DNA from: Verrucomicrobiota bacterium
GTDB lineage: Bacteria; Verrucomicrobiota; Verrucomicrobiia; Opitutales; Opitutaceae
Assembly (NCBI GenBank): GCA_016721945.1
Contig: JADKHC010000002.1
Location: 124,001 to 188,000, forward strand
DNA length: 64,000 nucleotides
Direction of reading: 5' to 3'
Shown: positions 1-7,749 of the stretch, one piece after another
Numbering within the stretch: position 1 is the first letter of the stretch
Layout of the letters: every line of letters begins with the position of its first letter
Program-made: the position numbers and the translations under genes
The notes under the pieces: model-generated
What the model saw: the letters and a program-made list of their open reading frames with translations, nothing else
Told to the model about the DNA's origin: nothing
Database searches by the model: none

Positions 1-940
1 CCTGTGTCTCCTGGATGTCGCCGAGCGGCGTGGCCGTGGCGTGCGTGTTCACCAAATCGATGTCGCGCGTCGTCATGCCGGCGCGTGCAATGGCTTTTTG
101 GATACACTCGCTCTGACGCTCGGGATTCGGGAGCACGTAGTCGCTCGCATCCGAGTTAACGTGATAGCCGGCGATCTCGCCGTAGATTTTCGCGCCGCGC
201 GCGAGTGCATCTTCAAGCCGTTCCAACGTATAAAGCGCGCCGCCTTCGGAGATGACGATGCCGTTGCGCGCCTTGTCGAAGGGGCGGCTGGCCTTCTTCG
301 GATCTTCGTGCGTCGCGAGCGCGTTCTGGCTTTTGAAGCCCGCGAAAATTCCGAACGTGTGAATGCTTTCGCTCACGCCGCCACAAATCGCGAGGTCGAC
401 TTCGCCGAGGCGAAGCATCTGCGTCGCGTGGATCAGGCCCATGTTACCCGCCGCGCAAGCCGCGCCGATGGTGTAAGCCGGGCCAGTGATGCCTAGGCTG
501 AGCGACGTTTCACCCGCCGGATTATTGGCTACGCTGCGTGGGTTGTGATAGTGCGACCAGTACTTCGTCTCGTAGTTAAATTTGGAGATATTATAGATCT
601 CGTTTTCGGTTTCGACGTTTCCGTGCTCCGTACAACCGATGTAAATGCCCACGCGATCTTTCGCCTGCGCCTCGAAGTTGATCTTGCTGTCCGCCAGTGC
701 CTCACGCGCGCAGTAGATCGCGATCGAACCAGCCCGCGTGCCCACGCGAACTTCTTTCTTCTTCTGGTACTTCAACGCATCGTAGTGGCAGACGCCCGCG
801 AGCTGCGTGCCCATATAACGCACATCAATGCGCTCGACGCCCGCGACGCCGTTGAGAAGATTATGCCGGAACTCGGTCAACGAATTGCCGTTCGGGGCGG
901 TAAGGCCTACACCAGTGATGACGACGCGCGATAGCTTCAT
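1..940 (-). CDS. Beta-ketoacyl-ACP synthase II (FabF-like), 3' part cut by window edge
   Basis: This gene runs off the left edge; the first 313 codons are present. Reading the minus strand from ATG at 940 gives MKLSRVVITGVGLTAPNG, the usual KAS II opening. The condensing Cys lies in GAACAAGNMG, and the first active-site His in NTHATATPLGD lies just before the edge. The second His, expected in a GHxxGA motif, is outside the window. KAS II enzymes condense malonyl-ACP with an acyl-ACP in the cytoplasm. It is transcribed divergently from galE with 60 bp between the starts. It is a different protein from the KAS II at 40714-41973. Whether it serves housekeeping or specialised lipid synthesis cannot be told from this fragment. 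Confidence 0.9.
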   Translation of the reverse strand, partial: MKLSRVVITGVGLTAPNGNSLTEFRHNLLNGVAGVERIDVRYMGTQLAGVCHYDALKYQKKKEVRVGTRAGSIAIYCAREALADSKINFEAQAKDRVGIYIGCTEHGNVETENEIYNISKFNYETKYWSHYHNPRSVANNPAGETSLSLGITGPAYTIGAACAAGNMGLIHATQMLRLGEVDLAICGGVSESIHTFGIFAGFKSQNALATHEDPKKASRPFDKARNGIVISEGGALYTLERLEDALARGAKIYGEIAGYHVNSDASDYVLPNPERQSECIQKAIARAGMTTRDIDLVNTHATATPLGDIQETQ

Positions 941-1000
941 GAAAAAAGGAAGGAAAAGGGCTAGCCATGCCACGGTCAAAGGCAATAAAACCCTCGCCGC

Positions 1001-1993
1001 ATGAACGTACTTGTTGTTGGAGGCGCCGGTTACATCGGCAGCCATTGTGTTCGCCAGCTTGCCGCCGCGGGACATCGCCCGGTTGTGCTGGATAATCTCG
1101 TCTTCGGCCACCGCTCCGCCGTCGCGCCTAGCGTGCCCTTCTACGACGCCAATCTCGGCGACGAAACCGCCGTCGGCAAAATCCTCGTCGATGAAAAAAT
1201 CGACGTCGTCATGCACTTCGCCGCCTACGCCTACGTCGGGGAATCCGTCAACGACCCGCTCAAATACTATTTCAACAACGTCGTCGCACCGTTGCATCTC
1301 CTCAAGACGATGCTCGCGAATAAAGTCACGAAGTTCGTCTTCTCCTCGACCTGCGCGACCTTCGGCATTCCCGAAAAGATGCCCATCGTGGAAACGCTCT
1401 CGCAGTCGCCCATCAACCCCTACGGCCAGACCAAGCTCGATGTTGAAAACATCCTCAAGTCCCTCGCCCACGCCCACGGTCTGAGCTTCGCCGCCTTCCG
1501 CTATTTCAACGCCGCCGGCGCCTCCGAAGACGGAACCATCGGCGAGGACCATAACCCAGAGACACACCTAATCCCGCTCGCGATCGACGCCGCCACAGGC
1601 AAGCGTCCCGCGCTCCAGGTCTTCGGCTCCGACTATCCCACGCCCGACGGCACCTGCCTCCGCGACTACGTCCACGTCGACGATCTCAGCCGCGCGCACA
1701 TCGCCGTCTTCGACAAACTCGCGAAACCCGGCACTGGCCTTTTTTACAATCTAGGCACCGGCACACCGACCTCCGTGCTCGAAGTCATCCGCGCCGTTGA
1801 AAAAATCACTGGCAAAAAAGTCCCGTACGTCATGGCCCCGCGCCGCGCCGGTGACCCACCCGCGCTCTACGCCGATTCGACCAAAGCCAAAACCGAACTC
1901 AGCTGGCAGGTGAAATTCCCCAGCATCGAACCCATCGTCGCCACCGCTTGGAAATGGCATTCTGCCAACCCGAACGGCTTCGGGAAGAAGTAG
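1001..1993 (+). CDS. galE: UDP-glucose 4-epimerase
   Basis: The 330-residue protein is full length for GalE. It interconverts UDP-glucose and UDP-galactose, supplying precursors for LPS, exopolysaccharide or glycolipids. The N-terminal Rossmann motif is GGAGYIGSH. The catalytic Ser/Thr is in SSTCATFG and the YxxxK pair is in NPYGQTKLD. The C-terminal part has the sugar-nucleotide stretch RDYVHVDDL and the late motif RRAGDPPALYAD. ATG at 1001 starts directly at the Rossmann strand, so it is the likely start. A strong Rho-independent terminator follows at 2038-2071, so the gene is probably monocistronic. The neighbouring KAS II gene is divergent. Confidence 0.95.
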   Translation: MNVLVVGGAGYIGSHCVRQLAAAGHRPVVLDNLVFGHRSAVAPSVPFYDANLGDETAVGKILVDEKIDVVMHFAAYAYVGESVNDPLKYYFNNVVAPLHLLKTMLANKVTKFVFSSTCATFGIPEKMPIVETLSQSPINPYGQTKLDVENILKSLAHAHGLSFAAFRYFNAAGASEDGTIGEDHNPETHLIPLAIDAATGKRPALQVFGSDYPTPDGTCLRDYVHVDDLSRAHIAVFDKLAKPGTGLFYNLGTGTPTSVLEVIRAVEKITGKKVPYVMAPRRAGDPPALYADSTKAKTELSWQVKFPSIEPIVATAWKWHSANPNGFGKK

Positions 1994-2037
1994 GCGAAAC
2001 CGAATAAGTTTTACCGAACAACTCTCTATCTTTTCAA

Positions 2038-2071
2038 AGGGCGCGATTCACTCGCGCCCTTTTTCGTTTTT
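2038..2071 (+). terminator. Rho-independent terminator after galE
   Basis: A perfect 9-bp stem (AGGGCGCGA with TCGCGCCCT) around a 5-nt loop is followed by a T-rich run. It lies 45 bp after the galE stop. Confidence 0.9.
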
Positions 2072-2080
2072 GCTGCGATT

Positions 2081-2290
2081 AGAGCAGATTCTGTAAAACT
2101 GTAGCCGTTTAAAAGCTGCAGATGTCATTGAATATGGAACTCAGGAAAACTGGAACGAACCGGCTGTGTGTAGGGGCGCAATCTTGTTGCGCCCAGGTAC
2201 GAGGCTTACGGAAAGGGCGCAGCAAGTCTGCGCCCCTACACGATCAACCCCAAGATTGTTATCCGGCTATAGTCTAAATTTACCTGCTCT
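2081..2290. repeat. MITE-like element G, copy 1 (about 210 bp)
   Basis: The ends are imperfect 27-bp terminal inverted repeats starting AGAGCAG and ending CTRTAGCCG. Inside is a palindrome beginning GTGTAGGGGCGCA and closing TGCGCCCCTACAC. A second full copy with the same architecture is at 21042-21250, and a degenerate partial at 28707-28780. The right end abuts the glycoside hydrolase gene: the stop TAG of that gene (2289-2291) overlaps the terminal TAGAGCAG. No protein is encoded, so mobilisation would need a transposase elsewhere. Confidence 0.8.
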
Positions 2291-4208
2291 AGCGGCGACG
2301 GAATGCGCGCGACATCGCCGCAAAGCAAAGGGCCGCGAAGCCCCAACCGCCCATTGCGCCACCACCGCCTCCTCCACCCGGGGAAGGCGAGCCGCCGCCA
2401 CTCGACGAGCTCGAACTGCTCGAAGAGGACGAGCTGGAGCTACTGGAAGAAGAGCTCGAGCTGCTACTCGACGATGAACTTGAGGATGAGCTGGACGACG
2501 AAGAAGAGCTGCTCGAAGACGAACTAGCCGACTCCGACAAAGAAACGACGGTCATGGAATACGGTGCAAATTGCGCACTGAAAGTACTTCCTGGAATCGC
2601 CAGCCCCGAGGTGGCGATATCCGTACCGGCACCGGATTGGGCTGCGGAATCTTCGGTCTTGCCAAAGGTGTACACGGTCGCGCTCGCGGCGGGTGAAAAA
2701 CCTGTGATCGTGAAGTTGCCAGTATAATTTGCTGTGGGGGATTTATTGATCACCAACAAGCCAAGTGTGCCATCAGCGCGTTTCACCGCATAGGCCGATA
2801 GCAATAGGTTGTTGCTTGCAGCGGAGACCACGGTGTCTCCACCTCGCGCAAAGTTGGAGAGCAGCTTCATCGCATAGTAGGTCGGATAAGGATCGTATGC
2901 TGTGGTGGGTGCACCGGTAAAGGTGGGGTTGGGAACCGAGGAAAGAATTCCGTAGTCGCCGTAGTTGCGCCAGCCATACAGATTAATGCTATTGTTGTTT
3001 CCATTCAACGGGCTATTGCGGAGCGCCCACCAGACAAGTGCGTTGAATTCGGTCTGGAGCACATTGCCCACGCTATCGGCCAGGAAGAGTCCGTCGACCA
3101 GGCTGGTGGTCTGCTTGCCGGGATCGGAGTAGACTGAGTTATTTTCCGTCACGACGAGTTCCATGGCCGCACCAGCCGAGCCCAGATAATCGGTTAGTTG
3201 CTGGCGTAAATTCGTCGCATCCTGAGGCCAAGTCAGAGCGGATTGCAGGAGCTTGGCATCGCCTTCGGGGTTGCCCGGCGAATCCTTGGCGGGAGCCTGC
3301 TCGTAGCGATGGTAGACGAGGAAATCCGGAGTGACGCTGGGTAAGGCCTTGAGTGTGGTTAGCATAACTGGCGTCCAACCGTTATGCACGACACCTGTGT
3401 GCGGATTTGTCGCTGGATGATTGGTATTGTTGGCACTGGCATCTTCGCCGGTGACAGCCACGACGCCGATTTTGATGGTCGGGTCCACGGCTTTCATTTT
3501 CGCAATGTAATCCTTCGCACGCACCGCATAGGTGTACGGATCGTGCGTGACGGCCTGCCGATCGGTCTCCCAGGTGCCGTAGCACTCGTTGCCGATTTCC
3601 CAATATTTCAGTCCGTACGGAGCCGCGCGGCTCGCGCGCAGAAAATTCATCCCATCATCTGTGGCGAGGGGCACGGAGTTTCGCAGGTTCGACCAATAGC
3701 CAGCGGTCTGCCAGTTATAGCCCGTCGAATCCGTGCCAAGCGTCACGTCCGACGCCGTACCAAGAATGTCGGAACTCGCATTGGCATAAGCCACCCACGC
3801 AGCAGCTTCCTCGGGCGTGCCCGTGCCGTAGTTAACCGTGACAAAGGTCTGGGTGTTCACGCCCGTGATCAACTTTGCGTAACCATCGAAGCCCGTAGCC
3901 CAGGTCCAATTGTTGAGCTGACCCGTGCCCGTATTCAGGCTCTTGTTGACGCGCCAGTGATATTCATCCGAAAGCGAACCGCCCGGGATGCGAATCGTTC
4001 GTATGCCCGCAGCGGAAACCAAGGAAATGGTTTGGGTGCTGCCTGCTTGGCCATCCCACATGGTGGCATTGATGCCGAATACACGCTCATCGACAATACG
4101 GACCGCCTGACCGGCGTTAACCATGATCGAGGCTGTTTGCGCTCGGGCAACAAGACTCAACGTGCAGAGCAATGAAAACAAAAACAGGTTTGTGCGAAAA
4201 AACGGCAT
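2289..4208 (-). CDS. Secreted glycoside hydrolase (GH51-like, alpha-L-arabinofuranosidase type) with poly-Ser linker and C-terminal sorting tail
   Basis: The product is 639 residues from ATG at 4208, chosen because a clean signal peptide starts there (MPFFRTNLFLFSLLC, cleavage after ARA). An in-frame ATG at 4262 would add 18 residues before the signal. The catalytic region resembles clan GH-A retaining enzymes: acid/base Glu208 in YWEIGNECYG and probable nucleophile Glu355 in VVTENNSVY. A beta-sandwich-like region follows. Then comes a run of exactly 42 Ser (2400-2525) and a Gly-rich stretch. The tail is hydrophobic and ends AFRRR, a GlyGly-CTERM-like signal that suggests export and surface processing. 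The likely substrate is an arabinose-containing or related plant or algal polysaccharide; family assignment is by motif only. Confidence 0.78.
   Translation of the reverse strand: MPFFRTNLFLFSLLCTLSLVARAQTASIMVNAGQAVRIVDERVFGINATMWDGQAGSTQTISLVSAAGIRTIRIPGGSLSDEYHWRVNKSLNTGTGQLNNWTWATGFDGYAKLITGVNTQTFVTVNYGTGTPEEAAAWVAYANASSDILGTASDVTLGTDSTGYNWQTAGYWSNLRNSVPLATDDGMNFLRASRAAPYGLKYWEIGNECYGTWETDRQAVTHDPYTYAVRAKDYIAKMKAVDPTIKIGVVAVTGEDASANNTNHPATNPHTGVVHNGWTPVMLTTLKALPSVTPDFLVYHRYEQAPAKDSPGNPEGDAKLLQSALTWPQDATNLRQQLTDYLGSAGAAMELVVTENNSVYSDPGKQTTSLVDGLFLADSVGNVLQTEFNALVWWALRNSPLNGNNNSINLYGWRNYGDYGILSSVPNPTFTGAPTTAYDPYPTYYAMKLLSNFARGGDTVVSAASNNLLLSAYAVKRADGTLGLLVINKSPTANYTGNFTITGFSPAASATVYTFGKTEDSAAQSGAGTDIATSGLAIPGSTFSAQFAPYSMTVVSLSESASSSSSSSSSSSSSSSSSSSSSSSSSSSSSSSSSSSSSSSSSSGGGSPSPGGGGGGGAMGGWGFAALCFAAMSRAFRRR
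2400..2525 (-). repeat. 42-codon poly-serine tract in the glycoside hydrolase gene
   Basis: Forty-two consecutive Ser codons link the enzyme to its Gly-rich C-terminal tail. All six Ser codons (TCN and AGY) are used in mixed order. The tract is therefore not a simple microsatellite, and the protein sequence itself appears to be maintained. Confidence 0.95.
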
Positions 4209-4711
4209 GGGAAATATCGGGGTAATGATCCGCAGAATACAGCAATCCGCTACTAATTGCAATGAACTTGCCTGTCCGTTAAATTGAGTTCTATTGCGCC
4301 TGATCTACAAAAACACGCCCAAACGCGTTGGGATAAGAATGCTACGGAGCAACCGCATGCAAAGGTCGCGAGGCTAACCCAAAAGTCTTCAGTAAAGATC
4401 CCCGGGGGCAGGGAATTTGCGGAAGCTGATTCCAGATCCAAAGGCCCGGGGAGCACACGCGTCCCGCGTGTCGGTTTGGGCGGCCCGCCCGAACCTTCCG
4501 AACCGCACCCGGCGGGACGCCGTGTGTGGCACGCGGGACGCGTGCGCTCCCCAGACCACCGCATCCGCCCCCCAATACACACTCCCGGACCCGAGCAGCT
4601 TCGGGGCTTTCGACCCAGCGGAGTAAACGTTGTAGCCAAAACCGGTGCTACCACACCAATTGGTTTGCTCCTTCGTGGATATCCATACCATCCGAAGTTC
4701 CCCTCACCATC
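4209..4711. other. Intergenic stretch with one long palindrome
   Basis: About 500 bp separate the divergent hydrolase and membrane-protein genes. Apart from the inverted repeat at 4448-4552 nothing recognisable is present. The open frames here are low-complexity artefacts of the palindrome. The hydrolase promoter should lie near 4210-4300, but no convincing -35/-10 pair was seen. Confidence 0.6.
4448..4552. repeat. Dispersed palindrome family I
   Basis: The left arm GGGGAGCACACGCGTCCCG is matched in reverse by the right arm ending CGGGACGCGTGCGCTCCCC. The spacer is about 60 bp and GC-rich. It is the only copy in this window. The sequence style matches the palindromic intergenic repeats seen elsewhere here. 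Confidence 0.75.
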
Positions 4712-5128
4712 ATGACGATACCTCTTTTAGCGATAGCCGGAAGTTTGTGTTATGTCGCTGCACTGCTCTTGCCGGCGATTCAAGGCAGGGGCGGCTTTCT
4801 CAATATCGGCGGTTCCGGCTGGAAGATACTTTGGATTTCGATGGTTCTCATGGCGTTCGGGTTTGTCGCCCTCTTCAAAGAAACGAATGACAAGATTTGG
4901 TTCTATTTTATCCCGGGGGTGATTAACATTCTCATGGTTCTACTCGTGGTCTTAGGTCTGCTCTCCGTCCACGGCGATGGCATGCGGATGCTCGGTGTGG
5001 TGACTCTCATGGTCTGGGGCTTCTTGTTTTTTCTGATGCTTTTCAAGATGCGTTCTGATCTGCAAATCGGTTCCTACTTCTGGTGTGCCGCCTGCCTTCT
5101 GCTCTCGATCAACGCCCTGCGGGGTTGA
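4712..5128 (+). CDS. Small four-helix membrane protein, unknown function
   Basis: The protein is 138 residues with four predicted membrane segments: about 5-25, 38-58, 66-90 and 95-115, with a further hydrophobic C-terminus. Family not recognised. ATG at 4712 is chosen because the first helix starts there; the longer open frame upstream is Pro/Arg-rich palindrome sequence. No good Shine-Dalgarno is seen. The stop TGA (5126-5128) lies in the first bases of a family-A repeat that begins TTGATCGGAG, so the present C-terminus (NALRG) may have been set by the insertion. Confidence 0.65.
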   Translation: MTIPLLAIAGSLCYVAALLLPAIQGRGGFLNIGGSGWKILWISMVLMAFGFVALFKETNDKIWFYFIPGVINILMVLLVVLGLLSVHGDGMRMLGVVTLMVWGFLFFLMLFKMRSDLQIGSYFWCAACLLLSINALRG

Positions 5129-5174
5129 TCGGAGCCGCTCTCTAACCAGCCCGTTAGGGACAACGGGCTCCACC
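5125..5174. repeat. Family A stem-loop repeat, partial copy
   Basis: It contains the core AGCCCGTTAGGGACAACGGGCT hairpin (stem AGCCCGTT, loop AGGGAC) and the flanking TTGATCGGAG and CTCCACCC seen in other copies (for example 28801-28875). The outer terminal repeats are absent. Confidence 0.8.
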
Positions 5175-5223
5175 CTTTACTACCTGATTAAGTTCCTGCC
5201 TGCTCTGGAAATTCTCGGGCGAT

Positions 5224-5255
5224 AAAAAAGGCCGACCCAAATCGGGCCGGCCTTT
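5224..5255 (-). terminator. Terminator after the amtB-glnK operon
   Basis: On the minus strand an AAAGGCCGGCCCG arm pairs with CGGGTCGGCC around a short loop, followed by a run of six T. It lies about 50 bp beyond the distal glnK stop. Confidence 0.85.
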
Positions 5256-5305
5256 GACTTAAGATTTTTCGTCGTGCGGTTCAGACTGCGCGACGTGTGC
5301 CTGCA

Positions 5306-5644
5306 TCAGACTGCGGATTCGCCGCGTTCGTCGGTGCGGATGCGCACGGTTTCTTCAACCGGCACAACGAACACCTTGCCATCGCCAATCTTGCCGGTCT
5401 TGGCGGCTTTGACGATTGCTTCGATGACTTTCGGTACGAGCGGATCAGTGACTACGATTTCGACTTTCACCTTGGGGAGGAAGTCTACGGTGTATTCGCT
5501 GCCACGGTAGATTTCAGTGTGACCCTTCTGGCGGCCGAAACCTTTGACCTCTGTGACAGTCATGCCTTCGACACCGATTTCGGACAGGGCGGTTTTTACC
5601 TCTTCAAGTTTGAAGGGTTTGATGATCGCGATGATGAGTTTCAT
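5306..5644 (-). CDS. glnK: Nitrogen regulatory protein P-II (distal copy)
   Basis: The 112-residue protein is full length for PII. These cytosolic trimers sense 2-oxoglutarate and ATP/ADP and block the AmtB ammonium channel when nitrogen is plentiful. The T-loop carries Tyr51 (GSEYTVDFLPK), the uridylylation site in GlnB/GlnK proteins. The C-terminal signature GKIGDGKVFV is intact. It is the last gene of amtB-glnK-amtB-glnK, 29 bp after the proximal amtB. It is nearly identical to the PII at 7324-7662 through residue 60 and differs mainly at residues 65-80, which points to tandem duplication. Physical linkage supports pairing with the amtB at 5674-7161. Confidence 0.95.
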   Translation of the reverse strand: MKLIIAIIKPFKLEEVKTALSEIGVEGMTVTEVKGFGRQKGHTEIYRGSEYTVDFLPKVKVEIVVTDPLVPKVIEAIVKAAKTGKIGDGKVFVVPVEETVRIRTDERGESAV

Positions 5645-5673
5645 ATAAGTAGATGGATTGCCAGTTGGGCTTA

Positions 5674-7161
5674 TTATTCGACGTAACCTTCTTCACCGTG
5701 TTCATTGATGTCGAGACCCATGCGTTCGACTTCAGGCGTCGGGCGAAGACCGATCAGGGCTTTGACGATGTAGGCCAATGCTACCGTCGCCAAGACTGAA
5801 AGCACCAAAGTTAGGCCGATGGCTTTGAGCTGTTCGATCCAGAGGGTGTTTCCGACGATGTCCTTGAGGTTCATCGCGAGGTTGCCGTTGACCTCATGCG
5901 TGGCGAGGAAGCCCGTGAGCAGTGCGCCCAAGGTGCCGCCGACCGCGTGGACGCCGAAGGTGTCGAGCGCGTCATCGTAGCCGACTTTAGCTTTGATGAG
6001 GGTGACGAAGATGTACGGGATGACTGCGGCGAGTACGCCGATGACCATCGCGCCCGTGGCGTTGACGAAGCCCGTGGCGGGCGTGATCACGACCAGACCG
6101 GCGACGATACCCGAGCAGATACCGAGGATCGAAGCGTGCTTGCGGAAGATCAGTTCAATCATACCCCACACAAAACCGGCAGTAGCGGCGGCGAGTGTCG
6201 TGGTCATGAAAGCGTTGGATGCAACACCGTCAGCTGCGACGGCCGAACCGGCATTGAAGCCGTACCAACCCACCCAGAGCATGCCGGTGCCGACCATACA
6301 GAGCACCATGCTGTGCGGCGCCATCTTCTCTTTGCCGAAGCCGAGACGTTTGCCGAGGATGATACAGAGTACGAGCGCTGACCAACCCGAGGACATGTGC
6401 ACCACGGTACCACCGGCAAAGTCGATCGCCTTGATCGTGGCCGAGGCGTTCCACACGCCGTTCATCAGGCCGTTAACGCCCCAGACCATATGCGCCAGTG
6501 GGAAATAAACTACGAACATCCACAGAGCGACAAAGAGCATGATCGAGGTGAACTTCATGCGTTCGGCGATCGCGCCGATGATCAGGCCGGGCGTGATGAT
6601 CGCGAACATCATCTGGTACATCGCGAAGACGTTGTGCGATACCCAGTATGCGTAATTGGTATTGGGGGCCGAGGTGACGCCCTTCAGGAAGAAGAACTCG
6701 GAACCACCTAAAATGCTGCTGTTGTAGCTCGTGCCGAACACGAGACTATAGCCAAACGCCCACCAGAGAATTGTAACCAATCCGCTGATACCGAGACACT
6801 GGGCGAGCACGGAAAGCACGTTCTTGCGGCGGACGAGACCACCGTAGAAGAGCGCGAGACCGGGCAGCGTCATGAAGAGAACCAGCGCCGAGCTGGTCAT
6901 CATCCAACCGTTGTGGCCGGGTGCGGGTACGCCGACAGAAACCGTGGTCAGGCCAGTCGGGATGTTGCCATCCTTGTCCTTGAGCGCAGCGGTGGGATCG
7001 GTGTTGTTAAGCGCCGCTTCAAGACCAGCGATACGCTGTTCAAGCGTCGGTGCAGGCGGCGTGGCGGCGGCGGGTTCTTCAGCCCAAGTGGAAACCGTAG
7101 CGAACAACGCCAGGGTCGCACCGAGGGCGAAACGACAGAATTTGAGTGAGGTGAATTTCAT
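5674..7161 (-). CDS. amtB: Ammonium transporter, Amt family (second of tandem pair)
   Basis: The protein is 495 residues from ATG at 7161, where a signal-like hydrophobic segment (MKFTSLKFCRFALG) begins; an upstream ATG at 7209 is less likely. After a roughly 80-residue periplasmic extension with an EQRIAGLEAAL coiled segment come eleven membrane helices. The twin pore His residues lie in GGTVVHMSSGW and FGVHAVGGTLGALL. The cytoplasmic tail ends NEHGEEGYVE. It conducts ammonium across the inner membrane and is gated by PII. A glnK follows 29 bp downstream. A sigma-54-like element sits just upstream (7180-7195). Confidence 0.95.
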   Translation of the reverse strand: MKFTSLKFCRFALGATLALFATVSTWAEEPAAATPPAPTLEQRIAGLEAALNNTDPTAALKDKDGNIPTGLTTVSVGVPAPGHNGWMMTSSALVLFMTLPGLALFYGGLVRRKNVLSVLAQCLGISGLVTILWWAFGYSLVFGTSYNSSILGGSEFFFLKGVTSAPNTNYAYWVSHNVFAMYQMMFAIITPGLIIGAIAERMKFTSIMLFVALWMFVVYFPLAHMVWGVNGLMNGVWNASATIKAIDFAGGTVVHMSSGWSALVLCIILGKRLGFGKEKMAPHSMVLCMVGTGMLWVGWYGFNAGSAVAADGVASNAFMTTTLAAATAGFVWGMIELIFRKHASILGICSGIVAGLVVITPATGFVNATGAMVIGVLAAVIPYIFVTLIKAKVGYDDALDTFGVHAVGGTLGALLTGFLATHEVNGNLAMNLKDIVGNTLWIEQLKAIGLTLVLSVLATVALAYIVKALIGLRPTPEVERMGLDINEHGEEGYVE

Positions 7162-7179
7162 AGGCACGGTGCTCACATT

Positions 7180-7195
7180 AGCAAAACCGATGCCA
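7180..7195 (-). promoter_or_regulatory. Possible sigma-54 promoter before the second amtB
   Basis: The minus strand reads TGGCATCGGTTTTGCT, with GG and GC exactly 10 nt apart as in -24/-12 promoters, and TTGCT at -12. The implied transcript start is only about 8 nt before the chosen ATG. That is unusually short and lowers confidence. Sigma-54/NtrC control of amtB-glnK is known in many bacteria. Confidence 0.4.
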
Positions 7196-7266
7196 TGAAC
7201 CGGTTTCATCTACATTTGCGTGAAAATTCCTACATTCCCGTCCCCTTCCGCCGCGCCTTTTGCCAT

Positions 7267-7307
7267 AAAAAAAAGCCGGTAACCGCTTTCGCGATCACCG
7301 GCCTTTG
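7267..7307 (-). terminator. Terminator between first amtB-glnK pair and second amtB
   Basis: On the minus strand an AGGCCGGTGATCGC arm pairs with GCGGTTACCGGC around GAAA, followed by eight T. Together with the element at 7180-7195 it suggests the two amtB-glnK pairs can be transcribed separately. Confidence 0.85.
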
Positions 7308-7323
7308 TGCCTGCAAATAACTA

Positions 7324-7662
7324 TTAGATAGCGATATCGCCGCGTTCGTCAGTGCGGATGCGGACCGCTTCCTCAAGCGGTACAACGAAGATCTTGCCGT
7401 CACCGATTTTGCCGGTCTTGGCCGCTTTGGTGATGGTATCAATCGTCTTCGCGACGAGGTCACTGCCCACAACGATTTCAATTTTCACCTTGGGGAGAAA
7501 ATCGACGGTGTATTCGCTGCCACGATAAATCTCGGTGTGACCTTTCTGGCGCCCGAAGCCTTTGACTTCGGTCACCGTCATACCTTCGACGCCGATTTCT
7601 GCCAGCGCGTCCTTAACTTCTTCGAGTTTGAACGGCTTGATGATTGCGATGATAAGTTTCAT
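7324..7662 (-). CDS. glnK: Nitrogen regulatory protein P-II (proximal copy)
   Basis: A second complete 112-residue PII follows the first amtB by 87 bp. Tyr51 in GSEYTVDFLPK and the C-terminal GKIGDGKIFV are present. It differs from the copy at 5306-5644 mainly around residues 65-80 (VGSDLVAKTIDTITKA here, VTDPLVPKVIEAIVKA there) and at the last residues. Those positions lie on the body rather than the T-loop, so both could bind Amt in the same way. A terminator directly follows the gene. Confidence 0.95.
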   Translation of the reverse strand: MKLIIAIIKPFKLEEVKDALAEIGVEGMTVTEVKGFGRQKGHTEIYRGSEYTVDFLPKVKIEIVVGSDLVAKTIDTITKAAKTGKIGDGKIFVVPLEEAVRIRTDERGDIAI

Positions 7663-7749
7663 GCGGGAATTAGAATTAAGAAGGTTCGTGAATCAGGTGT
7701 TTGTCCACCAAACCGGCGCAAGTGGAGCCTGCGCCGGGGCAGACTTTTG

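Noticed and set aside
4253..4715. Several open frames on both strands around 4.3-4.7 kb
   Set aside because: All are created by the GC-rich palindrome at 4448-4552; no ribosome-binding site, domain or codon bias.
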